Source: Tetrastigma voinierianum
Taxonomy: Eukaryota; Streptophyta; Magnoliopsida; Vitales; Vitaceae
Assembly: GCA_016808115.1 (NCBI GenBank)
Contig: JAEQBH010007356.1
Coordinates: forward strand, 101,625-165,624
Direction of reading: 5' to 3'
Length of the DNA: 64,000 nt
Shown in pieces: positions 37,801 through 46,709 of the stretch (position 1 is the stretch's first letter; each line of letters opens with the position of its first letter). The notes beneath the pieces are model-generated. The model was not told the DNA's origin. It did not search any database and saw only the letters and a program-made list of their open reading frames with translations. The position numbers were made by a program, and so were the translations under genes.

Positions 37801-39640
37801 TGTAATAACAGCAGTTTAGAAAATGCCATGACGTCAACAGAAGAAGACTTGATGGGAGACTTGATTTTTATTCCACTCATTAGTTTAAGCCAAAAATAGA
37901 GATATATTTAGTCAAATAATTTCAACATTAATAATCCATACTAATTGAGGATAACTATATCTCTCCACAGGAGCATAAATAGCACACTCCAGTATCAAAC
38001 CTGGACCCAGGAAAACCACAGGCATGCCCATACAGCTGTCTTCCAGTCAAAGACTGTGACAGACTGCCATTATAAACAATCAGAAATAGAAACTTTCTAT
38101 AAATGAAAAATTTTTTATTGATTTGCTAAAATGCCTTCTAAGTCCCAAAATATTAAAAATAATGTAAAAAATGTTTTTTTTCCAAATTTGGTAAAAAAAT
38201 AAAAAATAATAATAACTAGCGGTCTCTTTATGAATTTACCTTACTATATACTTCTACCACTATCATCTTATAATATATATATATATATGCTCTGTATATT
38301 TTTCAACTAACAGCATTGATTAAAATAAGGTCAGATGAATTAATACACGAAAATATAATCAGATCTTTTATGAAATGAATTAAGCACAATAAAATATATT
38401 TGGTTTATATATTACATTGAAGTGGTTCCAAAATAAATAAATAGATAAAAATAATTAAAATAACAATATTAAAAGTACTATCACACTTTTACTTGCATTG
38501 TCAAAATATTTATATAGTGAGTGTTTGTTCATTTTCCTAAAAGTGTTTTTTTATAATACTCTCTAAAAGTTGTTTAAAAATTCATTTATAATATCAAAAA
38601 AATTTTTAAAAATTTTTTGGACGAGTGTTATAATTAGAACTTAAGATATTATGTGGATTTCTTGGAAATGCTTTATATTTAAGAATGTGTTCAACATAAT
38701 AACTTTTAATAAGTAATTCTAGTTTAAGTATCTTTCTAACATTTTGAAAGACAAATTTAAGCGTTATAAGAGGAAATTAGCCTGAGACTTCATAAATCAT
38801 TAAGCTTTATAAGAAAACATTTAAATAGATTTTCAAATTAATTAACTTTTATTATAAATTTGAATGAATATATTTTTATCATAACTTGTTTCCTATAATG
38901 ACTATTAAATAAATTCTAAATTACCTTCATTATCATAATAAATTGTAATTTTTTTTGAAAAATAATAAATTGTAATTTAAATAAAAATATTTTAATATTT
39001 GATTAGTAGAGCCTTATAAATACTTGATGAAAAAATTCTGACACAACAAGGTTTAGTTGGGTGGTCCATGCCTTCCAGATAAAAGTATAAAAATGGAAGC
39101 GTTTGACAAAGTTCAAAAATAATTATGTAAAAGTGAAATTTAAAACTCAAATCTTTAAGGAGAAGAAAGAAAAAAAGGTGAGACATTTTTTAAAATTATA
39201 TTTTTCAGATAGCAATAAATAAATAAAAATGAGAATCAACGTTATTTATTTTTTGGAATATGATTACAGAGAAAATTATTTGAAAACATTTCAAAATTAA
39301 TAAAATTGAACTCCACATATTTTGACATTTTGCTGTCCATGTTGAATATATTTTTAAAAATCGGATTGTCAGTTGAATCTAAAATAAGTGCAACATCATA
39401 AAAATTAAATCTAGTCCGTCGCTTAATCAGATCAAATTAAACAATGCAAGATAAAAACATCATTTGATCTGACAGTATAGTCTAGCTTCAGTCAAATTTT
39501 CAAATTGTACTGTTGCCTGTACTCTGTTAGCCTCATATATTAGATGCGGTAAAACCAACCATAAAAAATGCAAAGGTCCATGTTGGTAAATTCGGAAATA
39601 TCAAGGGCCAGATTGAGATAAACAAAAATATCTGATGACC
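31890..39640. other. AT-rich intergenic stretch without recognised genes
   Basis: Low-complexity, AT-rich DNA. Simple repeats: poly-T near 32322, (AT)n near 33809-33829, poly-A near 34378 and (AT)n near 38270-38287. A block at 38519-38760 has the AAAGTG/TTTTTAAAAA character of common plant non-autonomous repeats. Short open frames (for example 34241-34525 minus and 35960-36217 plus) are Phe-, Lys- or Ile-rich with no family signature. Confidence 0.5.
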
Positions 39641-39699
39641 GACTTACTCCTGCGCAAAGTTCGATAAAAATAAAAGAAGGTTTGGTGCGATCCTTATCA

Positions 39700-39752
39700 T
39701 CGGAAAAGTCTCTCTTTCTTTCTCTCTCTTGCTCTGTTTCTCAGTTTTATTA
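39700..39752 (+). promoter_or_regulatory. Pyrimidine-rich 5' leader of the ATPase relic
   Basis: CT-rich sequence (TCTCTCTTTCTTTCTCTCTC) just upstream of the ATG at 39753, typical of plant 5' untranslated leaders. No TATA box is claimed. Confidence 0.45.
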
Positions 39753-40035
39753 ATGCGCCCAAGTTTGGAGGTCCTCAACTCCACTGATTATGCTTCAGCG
39801 TGCGAGCCGTCGCCGACGACCGTGGTGAAGACTTGGAGGACATACGGCTCCTCGACGCCTCACGATGAGGATAACTCCGCGGGTTGGAGGAAGAAGTAAG
39901 GATCGGGTGAGTCTGGGATGTTTCACGCTACTGTCAATTCCATGGAGAATCTCGGATGTCTGATAATTGTCCTCAGGCCTCCGTAAACTAAACCCCAGAA
40001 CAGGGCTGACGTGGTTTTGATCCCAAATTTGTTGG
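39753..40035 (+). pseudogene. ATPase relic exon 1: N-terminus and metal-binding domain 1
   Basis: MRPSLEVL at the start resembles the MAPSLRDL start of RAN1 proteins. In another frame, GEDLEDIRLLDA and GLEEEVRI (39820-39905) match the acidic stretch before the first metal-binding domain. The GMTCAAC motif reads GMFHATV (39915-39935), losing both copper-binding Cys. QNRADVV (about 39999-40019) then a one-base deletion before a DPNLV-like end closes the exon. The end at about 40035 is approximate. Confidence 0.82.
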
Positions 40036-40676
40036 GGTTGAATTACTATCTTATTCTGCTTCTGCAATTTATGTTTCTTGTGGAATTTGTGTCGTGGGTT
40101 ATTGCAGTTATATCCCCAGGTTTTTAATTTATGGTTGATTAGTATTTATATGTTGGTTTTGAGCTGTGGGTGATGCTTGTAGCTTTGTTGGTTTATGGTT
40201 CCTATGTCTTTGTCTAGTTTATTTTCAATTTATCGAAAAAAATGTGGAGCTGCACCTGCGCATTTACTGGTGTTTCTTAATTATGAGTCTTAGTTCAAGG
40301 TATTTCTTTTCTCATAGTCTGCCCTTGTTTTTTCTATTTTTGGTTTTGGTTTAATTTAAAGTGTATTTTCAATCGTTAGATCTTTGTAGTAATGTTAATT
40401 ATTAGGAAAAATCAATCCAGGTGCCAGCTGTTTGAACTTGGAGTTTGTCATAAGTTGCTTTCTTTTGCTGATTTATCCTATATATAATTATGGGACAAAG
40501 TTTGGGGAAATCTGAATGCTTTATTACATGTATTTAGTTCCCAACAATAATATCAAAGAATCTTTTTGTTTACTTGTTTTCAACGATCTTTGATCCTTGT
40601 ATTCTTGATGCTATTGACCTTGAGTTCATATTCAGCTGTTGATATTTGTTGCTCTTTTCCCTGTGGTGAGATTCAG

Positions 40677-41238
40677 GAGGAGGACATAAAATCTTATTAA
40701 GAAGATACGGGTTTTGATGCCAGGATTGTAATTGAACCTAATCAAACAGGCCATTGGAACTTGTTGACCAGTTTGTAGGAGGCATGACATATGCTACGTG
40801 AACTCATTGAAGAATCTTGGGAAAGCTTCCTGGTACAAGAACGTAGTTGCCTTGGCAGCACATTAGGTGAAGTTAGGTACTTGTCCTGCAGTTTATTTAA
40901 TAAGATGATAGTCAATGCAATTGAAGATGCTGGTTTTGAGAAAACTCGTTGTACAGAGCAGTGAGCAGGATAAAATCCTTACTGGGGTTACTGAAGGTCA
41001 TGGATGGATGTCTGACTTTGAAGGCATCACTTCTCACCTCAGAGGTGTAAGGACAATTTCTATTACGATTCAGACATCGGGAGGCTTGAGTTCACAGTCC
41101 TGAAGTTATTAGTTCTAGGTCCTTGGTGATGGAATTGAGGTTGCAAGCAATGCTGGTTTTAAATTACATGTAAAGATCATATCGAGAATGACTTGGTCTG
41201 AAAAGAATCCTCCAAATATATTTGACTTTTCACCTCTA
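40677..41238 (+). pseudogene. ATPase relic exon 2: metal-binding domain 2 and linker
   Basis: Acceptor AG at 40675-40676. EEDIKSY-stop-EDTGFDARI matches DEDIKNAIEDAGFDAEI. GGMTYAT-stop (40778-40801) stands for GGMTCAAC, with the first Cys to Tyr and the second Cys codon changed to TGA. LGEVRY and IVNAIEDAGFE (about 40863-40939) follow, then SSEQDKILTGVTEG and HLRGVR in the next frame (to about 41055). EVISSRSLV-like and GIEVASNAGFKLHV pieces lead to a donor-like GT at 41239. Confidence 0.9.
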
Positions 41239-41738
41239 GTTTGAGCTTTGCTCAGTGGCAGGTTCTCTTTCACACTTTATTCTAGCTTTATAGTTTATTG
41301 CATCATGTGTCTGCTTGCATTTCGCTTACTTACCTTTTCTTTGTTTCGTAGTTTATTCTTTTCTATAATAATGGTTGATTTGTACATGGGTGTTTGAATG
41401 ACCCATAAAAATGCTGCTCTTATTGAATGATTCATGTAGATTGTGTTGCACTTACTAGCAGAGCAATTTTCTCTTCGATGTAGTATAGAATGTTCACAGA
41501 ATAATTTCTCTTCAATGTATGCAAATTCAGCTATTATTAATTTTTTGCCTTCTCTTTGTAGCATGAAAGCATGCTCATTTTATGATGACTACAGTGCTAA
41601 AGAATCTCACTATTCACTGGAGCAATTGTCTCTTATTATGAAACAGCAATGTTTGCATCAACTACCCTTTAGTTTCTAATATTTTTCTTTAAATTTTTAA
41701 GAAATTAATTCTGGGACTATTTGGATTGCTCTTTACAG

Positions 41739-42148
41739 ATTCCTGTCTCTCATTTAAGTAGTTTACCTCATACCTCTAATTGGATTCGCTATTATCTGTG
41801 ATGTGGATACCTTCTAATGGGTGATTTGTTGAAATGGGCATTTAGTTATAGTCTTGTTTCAATTTATTTGTTAGAGCTTCTAGGCGTGGTGAGCACTTGA
41901 AATGGTTCTTAAACACATATGGATCTTTTCCCCAGTTATTAGAACAGCTATGTATTTTTCTACTCTGTTTGTGCACTTCTATCGTTGCAGTCCACTGGGT
42001 TTGGTCTCAACTTACTGAAGCAAATTACCATACTAATAACATTTGTTAGAAATATTTGGAAAGTCTTGCTAAAGGGAGACGTCAGTTTGATCAAGAGTTA
42101 GTAGACTTTACCAGCAAGCACAAGCTGTTTGCTTATTTAAGGATAAAA
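41739..42148 (+). pseudogene. ATPase relic exon 3: first membrane segments
   Basis: Acceptor AG at 41737-41738. The DNA follows the family sequence closely in broken frames: IPV, PHTSN-like for PHIPLL, then GDLLKWAF (about 41821-41844) for GDWLKWAL. RALRNGSTNMDVLVALGTSA-like DNA is recognisable at 41890-41950. VCALLY-type sequence near 41970 and KYLESLAKGRR (42052-42084) stand for LGKYLEVLAKGKT. The exon ends near KDK at 42148. These are the first four or so transmembrane helices and the lead into the actuator domain. Confidence 0.88.
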
Positions 42149-42259
42149 TTGCCTCTTTCTCTAACCTGCTTGGAAGGAGGATTAATAATATTTTAACCAT
42201 AGTTTACCGATCATTTTTGATCAGATATTGATAAGTGGAAGCGGTTGATTTGTTTTTAG

Positions 42260-42593
42260 GTGGAGGCTTCACGAAGAAGGAAATAGATCTGTATGCTAGT
42301 TCAGCCTGGTGACATGGTTCCTCCTGGGTACAAAGTTTCCTGCCGATGGAAGTATTGTCATTAGGAATTTGAGTTATGTATTAAGGAGTATAGGTAACTG
42401 GTGAATCACCTGTTTCCAAAGTCAATTCACCAGTTAGCCAGTACTAATAACTTACCCAGATTTGCCTTCACTGGCGCCTGAAGTGAGGTCTAACACAGTT
42501 TTTAGGATCAGATAATTATGGTTTGGTTGGAGACAGCTCAGATGCCAGCTCTATTCAGAAGTTTACTGACTTTGTGCAAGTATTTTCCTCAGC
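42260..42593 (+). pseudogene. ATPase relic exon 4: actuator domain with TGES
   Basis: Acceptor AG at 42258-42259. GGGFTKKEIDLY matches GGRFIGEREIDAL; VQPGDMVPPG and PADGS-like sequence follow in shifted frames. VTGESPVSKVNSPV (42394-42435) keeps the TGES loop needed for dephosphorylation. GLVGDSSDASSIQKFTDFVQV (about 42523-42584) matches SLVETAQMSKAPIQKFADFVAS. The exon end near 42593 is approximate. Confidence 0.92.
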
Positions 42594-44064
42594 AGGATAC
42601 TTTTAGGAAATCAGTATTTGCCTTCTTCGCGACAATTCATGGTTGAAATATATTTGATAAGCGTATTTTGATAATAATATTCATTTGAGGTAACAGTTTG
42701 ATTGTTTTTGAATGAATTTCTTTCTTTATGACAATTGAAATGTGGAAACCCCGGATGTACTTTCATGCTAACTGAATGGTTCCTTGGGTGAGACAATATA
42801 CACAAACTGGCTTGGCATTCTTAGGATGCTAAATCTAGTTACAACTTCACATCTTTGTTTCCTGGAAATTTTATAATATGCATAGCTTCAGCCTCTTTGA
42901 CGTCGTTGAACTTGAGATTAATAATCTCTTAATGTTTGAATCAAGTTAAAAATCATGCGCATTTCATGATTGTGTTCACTATTTGAGCAGGGGGCATTCC
43001 GCTGTGATACGAATTAGGTTCGTTCAGATACTTCAACATTAGGATCATGTGGTTATACTTGCTCTCTCATGGTTGATTCTGATGATTATGATGTTTATTG
43101 TTCTATATTCAGTTTCCTACTATGAATCAAGATGACCATTTATTTCCCTTATAAATCAAATCACATTCATTCTTTATGACAAAAGTATTGTTTTGGATAA
43201 GGAACATACTTTAACATTTGAGATTCTCAATATATCGTACTGTCAGTGGCTATGTATAAGCAAACCTCAATCAAAAACAAGATGTTGAATGTTAATGGGT
43301 TTGTTGCCTTATTTTGCATTGAATATCTTCATTTTTACTTAGTCCCAGACCTTAATGCACACAATTTGATCATGTCTTGTTTTACTGTTCTATTCTCTTT
43401 GAAGGCAATGGTATTGAAGACAATGCCATGAGTCTAGGAACTGAAGTCAAAACAGAGAGGGATGTGAGACTTTTTGACTAGTTAAAGTTCAGCACCAATC
43501 GCATTTGCGCACTCTTTGCTGTGCGAAGCCTCGGACCAGGTGAGGGAGCATACAGCATGGACTAAGGTGGGTACCAGTGCTTTGAGTAATGCGACAAGCG
43601 ATGTTCGTAACATGTTTTCAACTCTTAAGAGATACAAAAGCTTTACTTTCTGTTTGAAGATTCTCTGTATCAGCTGCTGCTCATGGCACTTGGAAGAATG
43701 TCCAGAACAGTATCAAATGATGATTATGATCAGGTAGAATGCTTTGAGAGAAGACAAATCTATCTCAAGTTTTCATATTTACCAGATTTGTCTTTTTCTC
43801 CTTTCTCACAAATTCGTATTTTTCTTTCTGCAGCTTTGTGGGCTGGATTTTTGTACGTGGATTTATGTTAGTGCTCGAGGAAGCCAGAGGACATTTTGTC
43901 TGACCTTGGTTGTCTTTACTCTTAATAAGTACAGTTCACTTGATATTTTGTTCCAACAGTCGTTTACTATGTCATTTACTTTATTTCTGATTTCAGTAAG
44001 ATTACGTGATGACTAAATTTAGGGTACTCATGTAGGTTACTATATTATAGTGAAAGATATTTTC
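42594..44064 (+). other. Intron 4 of ATPase relic, with an exon-like patch
   Basis: About 1.5 kb between the actuator exon and the CPC exon. Most is T-rich intron-like sequence. 43430-43740 is more balanced and ends in a CAG|GTAGAA donor-like site, but shows no similarity to the ATPase. I do not recognise it. Confidence 0.5.
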
Positions 44065-44475
44065 GCATTTTCATTTCTTCAACCTTTAATTATTAAATAC
44101 CTTGCGACATTTATGTTTGGCTTTTGCACCCTCACCGTGACTTACCACAACAATGGCTGCCAATGAGTATTTTACATTTTACTTATATTTACGATATCAG
44201 TTGTAGTAATTACATGCTCCACAAGCAAACTAGACTCGCCTTTCTTTCTCTGTCATAGTTTACAACGAGGTTGGGAGCTAATAATGAGTGTACTAATAAA
44301 GGAGGAATGCTCTGGAAAAGGGCTCAGAAGGTTAAATATGTGATGTTATTTGTGATAAAGCAGGCATCTTACAGGAAGAAACTAGATTCTGACTACAAAG
44401 TTTCCACAGGAATGGATCATATAATTTCTTGCGCTGTAGCTTCCATGGTGTTTCGTCCATCATCGGTTCCATTTC
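44065..44475 (+). pseudogene. ATPase relic exon 5: CPC membrane segment and phosphorylation site
   Basis: QWLP at about 44147-44158 is followed by a SVVVIT stretch (44197-44214). The copper-translocating CPC motif reads CST (44215-44223). GANNECTNKGGMLWKRAQKVKY (44274-44339) matches GANNGVLIKGGDALERAQKVKY. The phosphorylation motif DKTGTL survives only one frame over as DKAGIL (44354-44371). VSTGMD (about 44401-44418) and a VAS stretch match VFTGMD...LVASAE. A T-run near 44478 marks intron sequence. The 5' boundary is approximate. Confidence 0.9.
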
Positions 44476-44954
44476 TGTTTTTTTTTTTTTTACAGTTTCA
44501 GGTGATGGCCTATCATTTTTTTCTGGTGTGTTTCCAAAAAACTTTATGTAGCCCTCTTTATTGTTTTTTTATTGTGAGTTTTTTGGGTTTAGCCTCTTTG
44601 TTTGTTTGGGCTGCCTTGCTCCTCCTTGTATACTTTGTTGCTTTGATGTCTGCTGTGTTTTTATTGATAAAAAAAGGTTTGTTTTCTGTTTTCAATTACA
44701 TACTGGCAGAAAGTAGATGAATTCAACTTTTCTATATCTAAAACTTCTGCAGGAAGGAGATATCTTGCTCTATTTCCTTATGTGCAGTTTGATGAATTCT
44801 AAACTTGGCAAAGTTATTTAATATCAGTGGCAGAAAGGCTTGAATCTATCTAATTATTGTTGAGTTGGAGACAGAAGCGGCTTATTCAATTTGGTCAATC
44901 AGGTAGAGAAGGTATGGACAATCAATAATTTACTTTTCCTGTTTGTGGCTTGCG

Positions 44955-45144
44955 GCTAGCAGTAGACACCACTGGCGTAGCCTGAATGAATCTCTTTCAT
45001 GTTTCATTTCTTTGAGGACTCCATCACTACAAGGATGCTGAATACATAGTAGAGACTAGTTCTCTGGATGGCTTCTTGGTCTCTAGGATTTCTCTGCTTT
45101 GCCTGGAAGGGAGGTGTCAGGTGTTCCTAAGGAAGCGAGTCCTA
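44955..45144 (+). pseudogene. ATPase relic exon 6: nucleotide-binding domain, first part
   Basis: GCTAGCAGT at 44955 matches the ASSEHPLA start, but that motif is degraded. FHFFED (about 45004-45021) and a STTKD-like stretch follow. FSGWLL-like DNA near 45060-45080 precedes LCLEGRCQVFLRKRVL (about 45098-45144) for ALPGRGVQCFIKGKRVL. The donor site reads GG instead of GT. Confidence 0.88.
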
Positions 45145-45264
45145 GGGCTTTGCTGGCTAGTTAATGCTATTAGTGGATTACCCAAGCCAAATGAAAGCTA
45201 TTTATGAATATTATTTCTTTTATGAGCAGTCTGTATTAGAGACTGATGTTTCTTCCGAACCCAG

Positions 45265-45534
45265 GTTGGTAATGAAGTTGCTGGCATGAAAGTGGATTCT
45301 GATCCAACTTTGATGAAGAAATTTTCTTACCTGGCTTGGAAGAAAGCGCAAAGACAGGTGTGCCGTTTGCTGCATCATGATGATACCTTAGTTGAGTTTG
45401 GGGTTGCAGATCCATTAAAGCGAGAAGCTGCGATGTTGATGGAAGGCCTCCAAGGAAAATGGGTGTCGCTGTACCAGTCCATGGTTGCAGAGGGAGATAA
45501 TTGGAGGACAACTCAGAGCTGTTGCTAAAAGGAG
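45265..45534 (+). pseudogene. ATPase relic exon 7: nucleotide-binding domain, GDNWRT
   Basis: Acceptor CAG ends at 45264. The start reads VGNEVAG for VGNRKLL. The best preserved exon: an open frame at 45286-45528 contains HDDTLVEFGVADPLKREAA (matching YDDTLVGVLGVADPLKREAA), then MEGLQ and GDNWRTTQ (GDNWRT at 45493-45510). A frameshift separates it from AVAKR. The reading frame is out of phase through the ELEESAKTG region. Confidence 0.94.
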
Positions 45535-46014
45535 TCCTATTCCTCTTCCAGACCACTTTCCTTTCCAGTGTTTTAGTCGATCAATTCACCTGGAATTTTT
45601 CTTCATCTTTGGAACTGTTTCCTAACGGATTTAACATTTGTTTTCCAGCTTTGATGGTTCTATATTTTCTTTTCTTAAAAATCTTAACACAGTATTTTGA
45701 TAAAAAACACTGGAAACATATATGAAAATTTTAAGATATTCATTTCTAAAATTTCAGAATGTAATTTCTTCTAATACGGGATTAAGCACCAATTATATAC
45801 AGATTTGTAATTTAGGAAGCAAAGTTAAACCTGTGGGTTCATGACGCTATCAGTTTGTACGACTACATTGCGATCAATAATAAGGTCGCTATAAATACTG
45901 CTCTTCAGATTCAGTTTTCTATATCCTCCAGAACTATTCTCTAAAATCATATATCTGTGTTGTGATTCGTTGTAACAGTTAACTGGGTGTTTCTTCTTAT
46001 ATGTATTGATACTC

Positions 46015-46512
46015 ACTGGTTCACGATGACTGACGTCGCCCCTGATACCGGCGACAACGTTGTGCGAGAATGTAGTGTTCGATGTTACCGGGGCGGGAGT
46101 TCGGACGAGGGGTGGCGGGTCGAGTCGCCATTCGTTACCGAACGGCGATACGAGTCGATGATGTGTAATGACTCTCGGCCTAGCGTACGGAGTCTTAGAG
46201 GCTTCCATAAGCGTGCGGAGCAGGAACTGATATGTACACCGGCTGGATTTATCTTGCTGATAAAGGAACGCGAAGGCGTAATCACAGCCAGATCTCGAGA
46301 AGACCTTTACCGGATCCGGTTGAACTCGTATTCGCCATAGCCTGAATGTGATTACGATCCATCTTGGCGGAGCCTTATTCCGCCAGCTAGTGCTGAGATT
46401 TGCCGCCTGGCAGCTGGTACACAATACATAGCTTTATCATCTATAAGTGTTGTTTGCTCTTCTTTTGCTGAAACCATTCAAGGCTTCAGCTATGGAAATA
46501 ACTGTAGAATAG
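46015..46512 (+). pseudogene. ATPase relic exon 8: hinge, last membrane segments and C-terminus
   Basis: TDVAPD near 46030 corresponds to QDVRAEVMPAG. NDSRPS (46167-46184) stands for the hinge GDGINDSPAL. EGVITARSRED and RIRLN (about 46270-46328) match EDVITAIDLSRKTFSRIRLN, with NVITIHL-like DNA after it. The SVVCSSLLL segment is recognisable near 46447-46470, and the protein ends EITVE-stop (stop 46510-46512). 46020-46340 is unusually CpG-rich for a dead gene. A 199-codon frame on the other strand over this exon is a shadow. Confidence 0.87.
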
Positions 46513-46528
46513 AAATGAATTTTTCCCA

Positions 46529-46561
46529 AAAAAAAAAAAAAAGAAAAAGAAAAAAAAGAAA
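46529..46561 (+). repeat. A-rich tract
   Basis: Run of A interrupted by G directly after the ATPase stop region. Because introns remain, it is probably a simple repeat in the old 3' untranslated region rather than a retroposed poly-A tail. Confidence 0.8.
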
Positions 46562-46697
46562 CTATGTATCATGTGGGTGGGATGGGAAATTGGAATGGAA
46601 TTGTGGAAAGGGATGATCTGATTTTGTATTTGTATATTTTTTTGTTGCTTTTCATAATTTCATATGCTGAGGCTGTATTTGTACTCACCCTTACAGT

Positions 46698-46708
46698 TTA
46701 TAAATAAA
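46698..46708 (+). terminator. Polyadenylation-signal-like AATAAA
   Basis: TATAAATAAAC about 190 bp downstream of the ATPase stop, in a T-rich 3' region, fits a plant polyadenylation signal for the former transcript. Confidence 0.45.
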
Positions 46709-46709
46709 C

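Larger units (their letters stand above)
39753..46512 (+). pseudogene. RAN1/HMA7-type copper-transporting P1B-ATPase pseudogene
   Basis: Full-length relic of the plant RAN1/HMA7 family, Cu(+)-ATPases of about 1,000 residues that load copper in the secretory pathway, including onto ethylene receptors (family knowledge). Eight collinear blocks, each detailed below, run from MRPSLEVL at 39753 to ITVE-stop at 46512. They cover two metal-binding domains, membrane segments, the TGES actuator loop, the CPC membrane segment, the phosphorylation segment, the GDNWRT nucleotide-binding region and the hinge. Introns separate the blocks and several acceptor AG sites remain, so this is not a processed copy. 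Many frameshifts and stops break every exon except parts of the seventh. Both metal-binding cysteine motifs, CPC and DKTGT are altered, so no active pump can be made. A working paralogue elsewhere is inferred, not seen. Confidence 0.9.

Noticed and set aside
44271..44720. 149-codon plus-strand open frame as a separate membrane protein
   Set aside because: Its first third is ATPase exon 5; the hydrophobic remainder is T-rich intron sequence.
45825..46424. 199-codon open frame on the minus strand, the longest in the window
   Set aside because: It lies antisense to the last exon of the ATPase relic, whose plus-strand similarity is clear; its own product resembles nothing I know.
46529..46561. 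Poly-A tail marking a retroposed ATPase copy
   Set aside because: The relic keeps its introns, so it did not arise from spliced mRNA.
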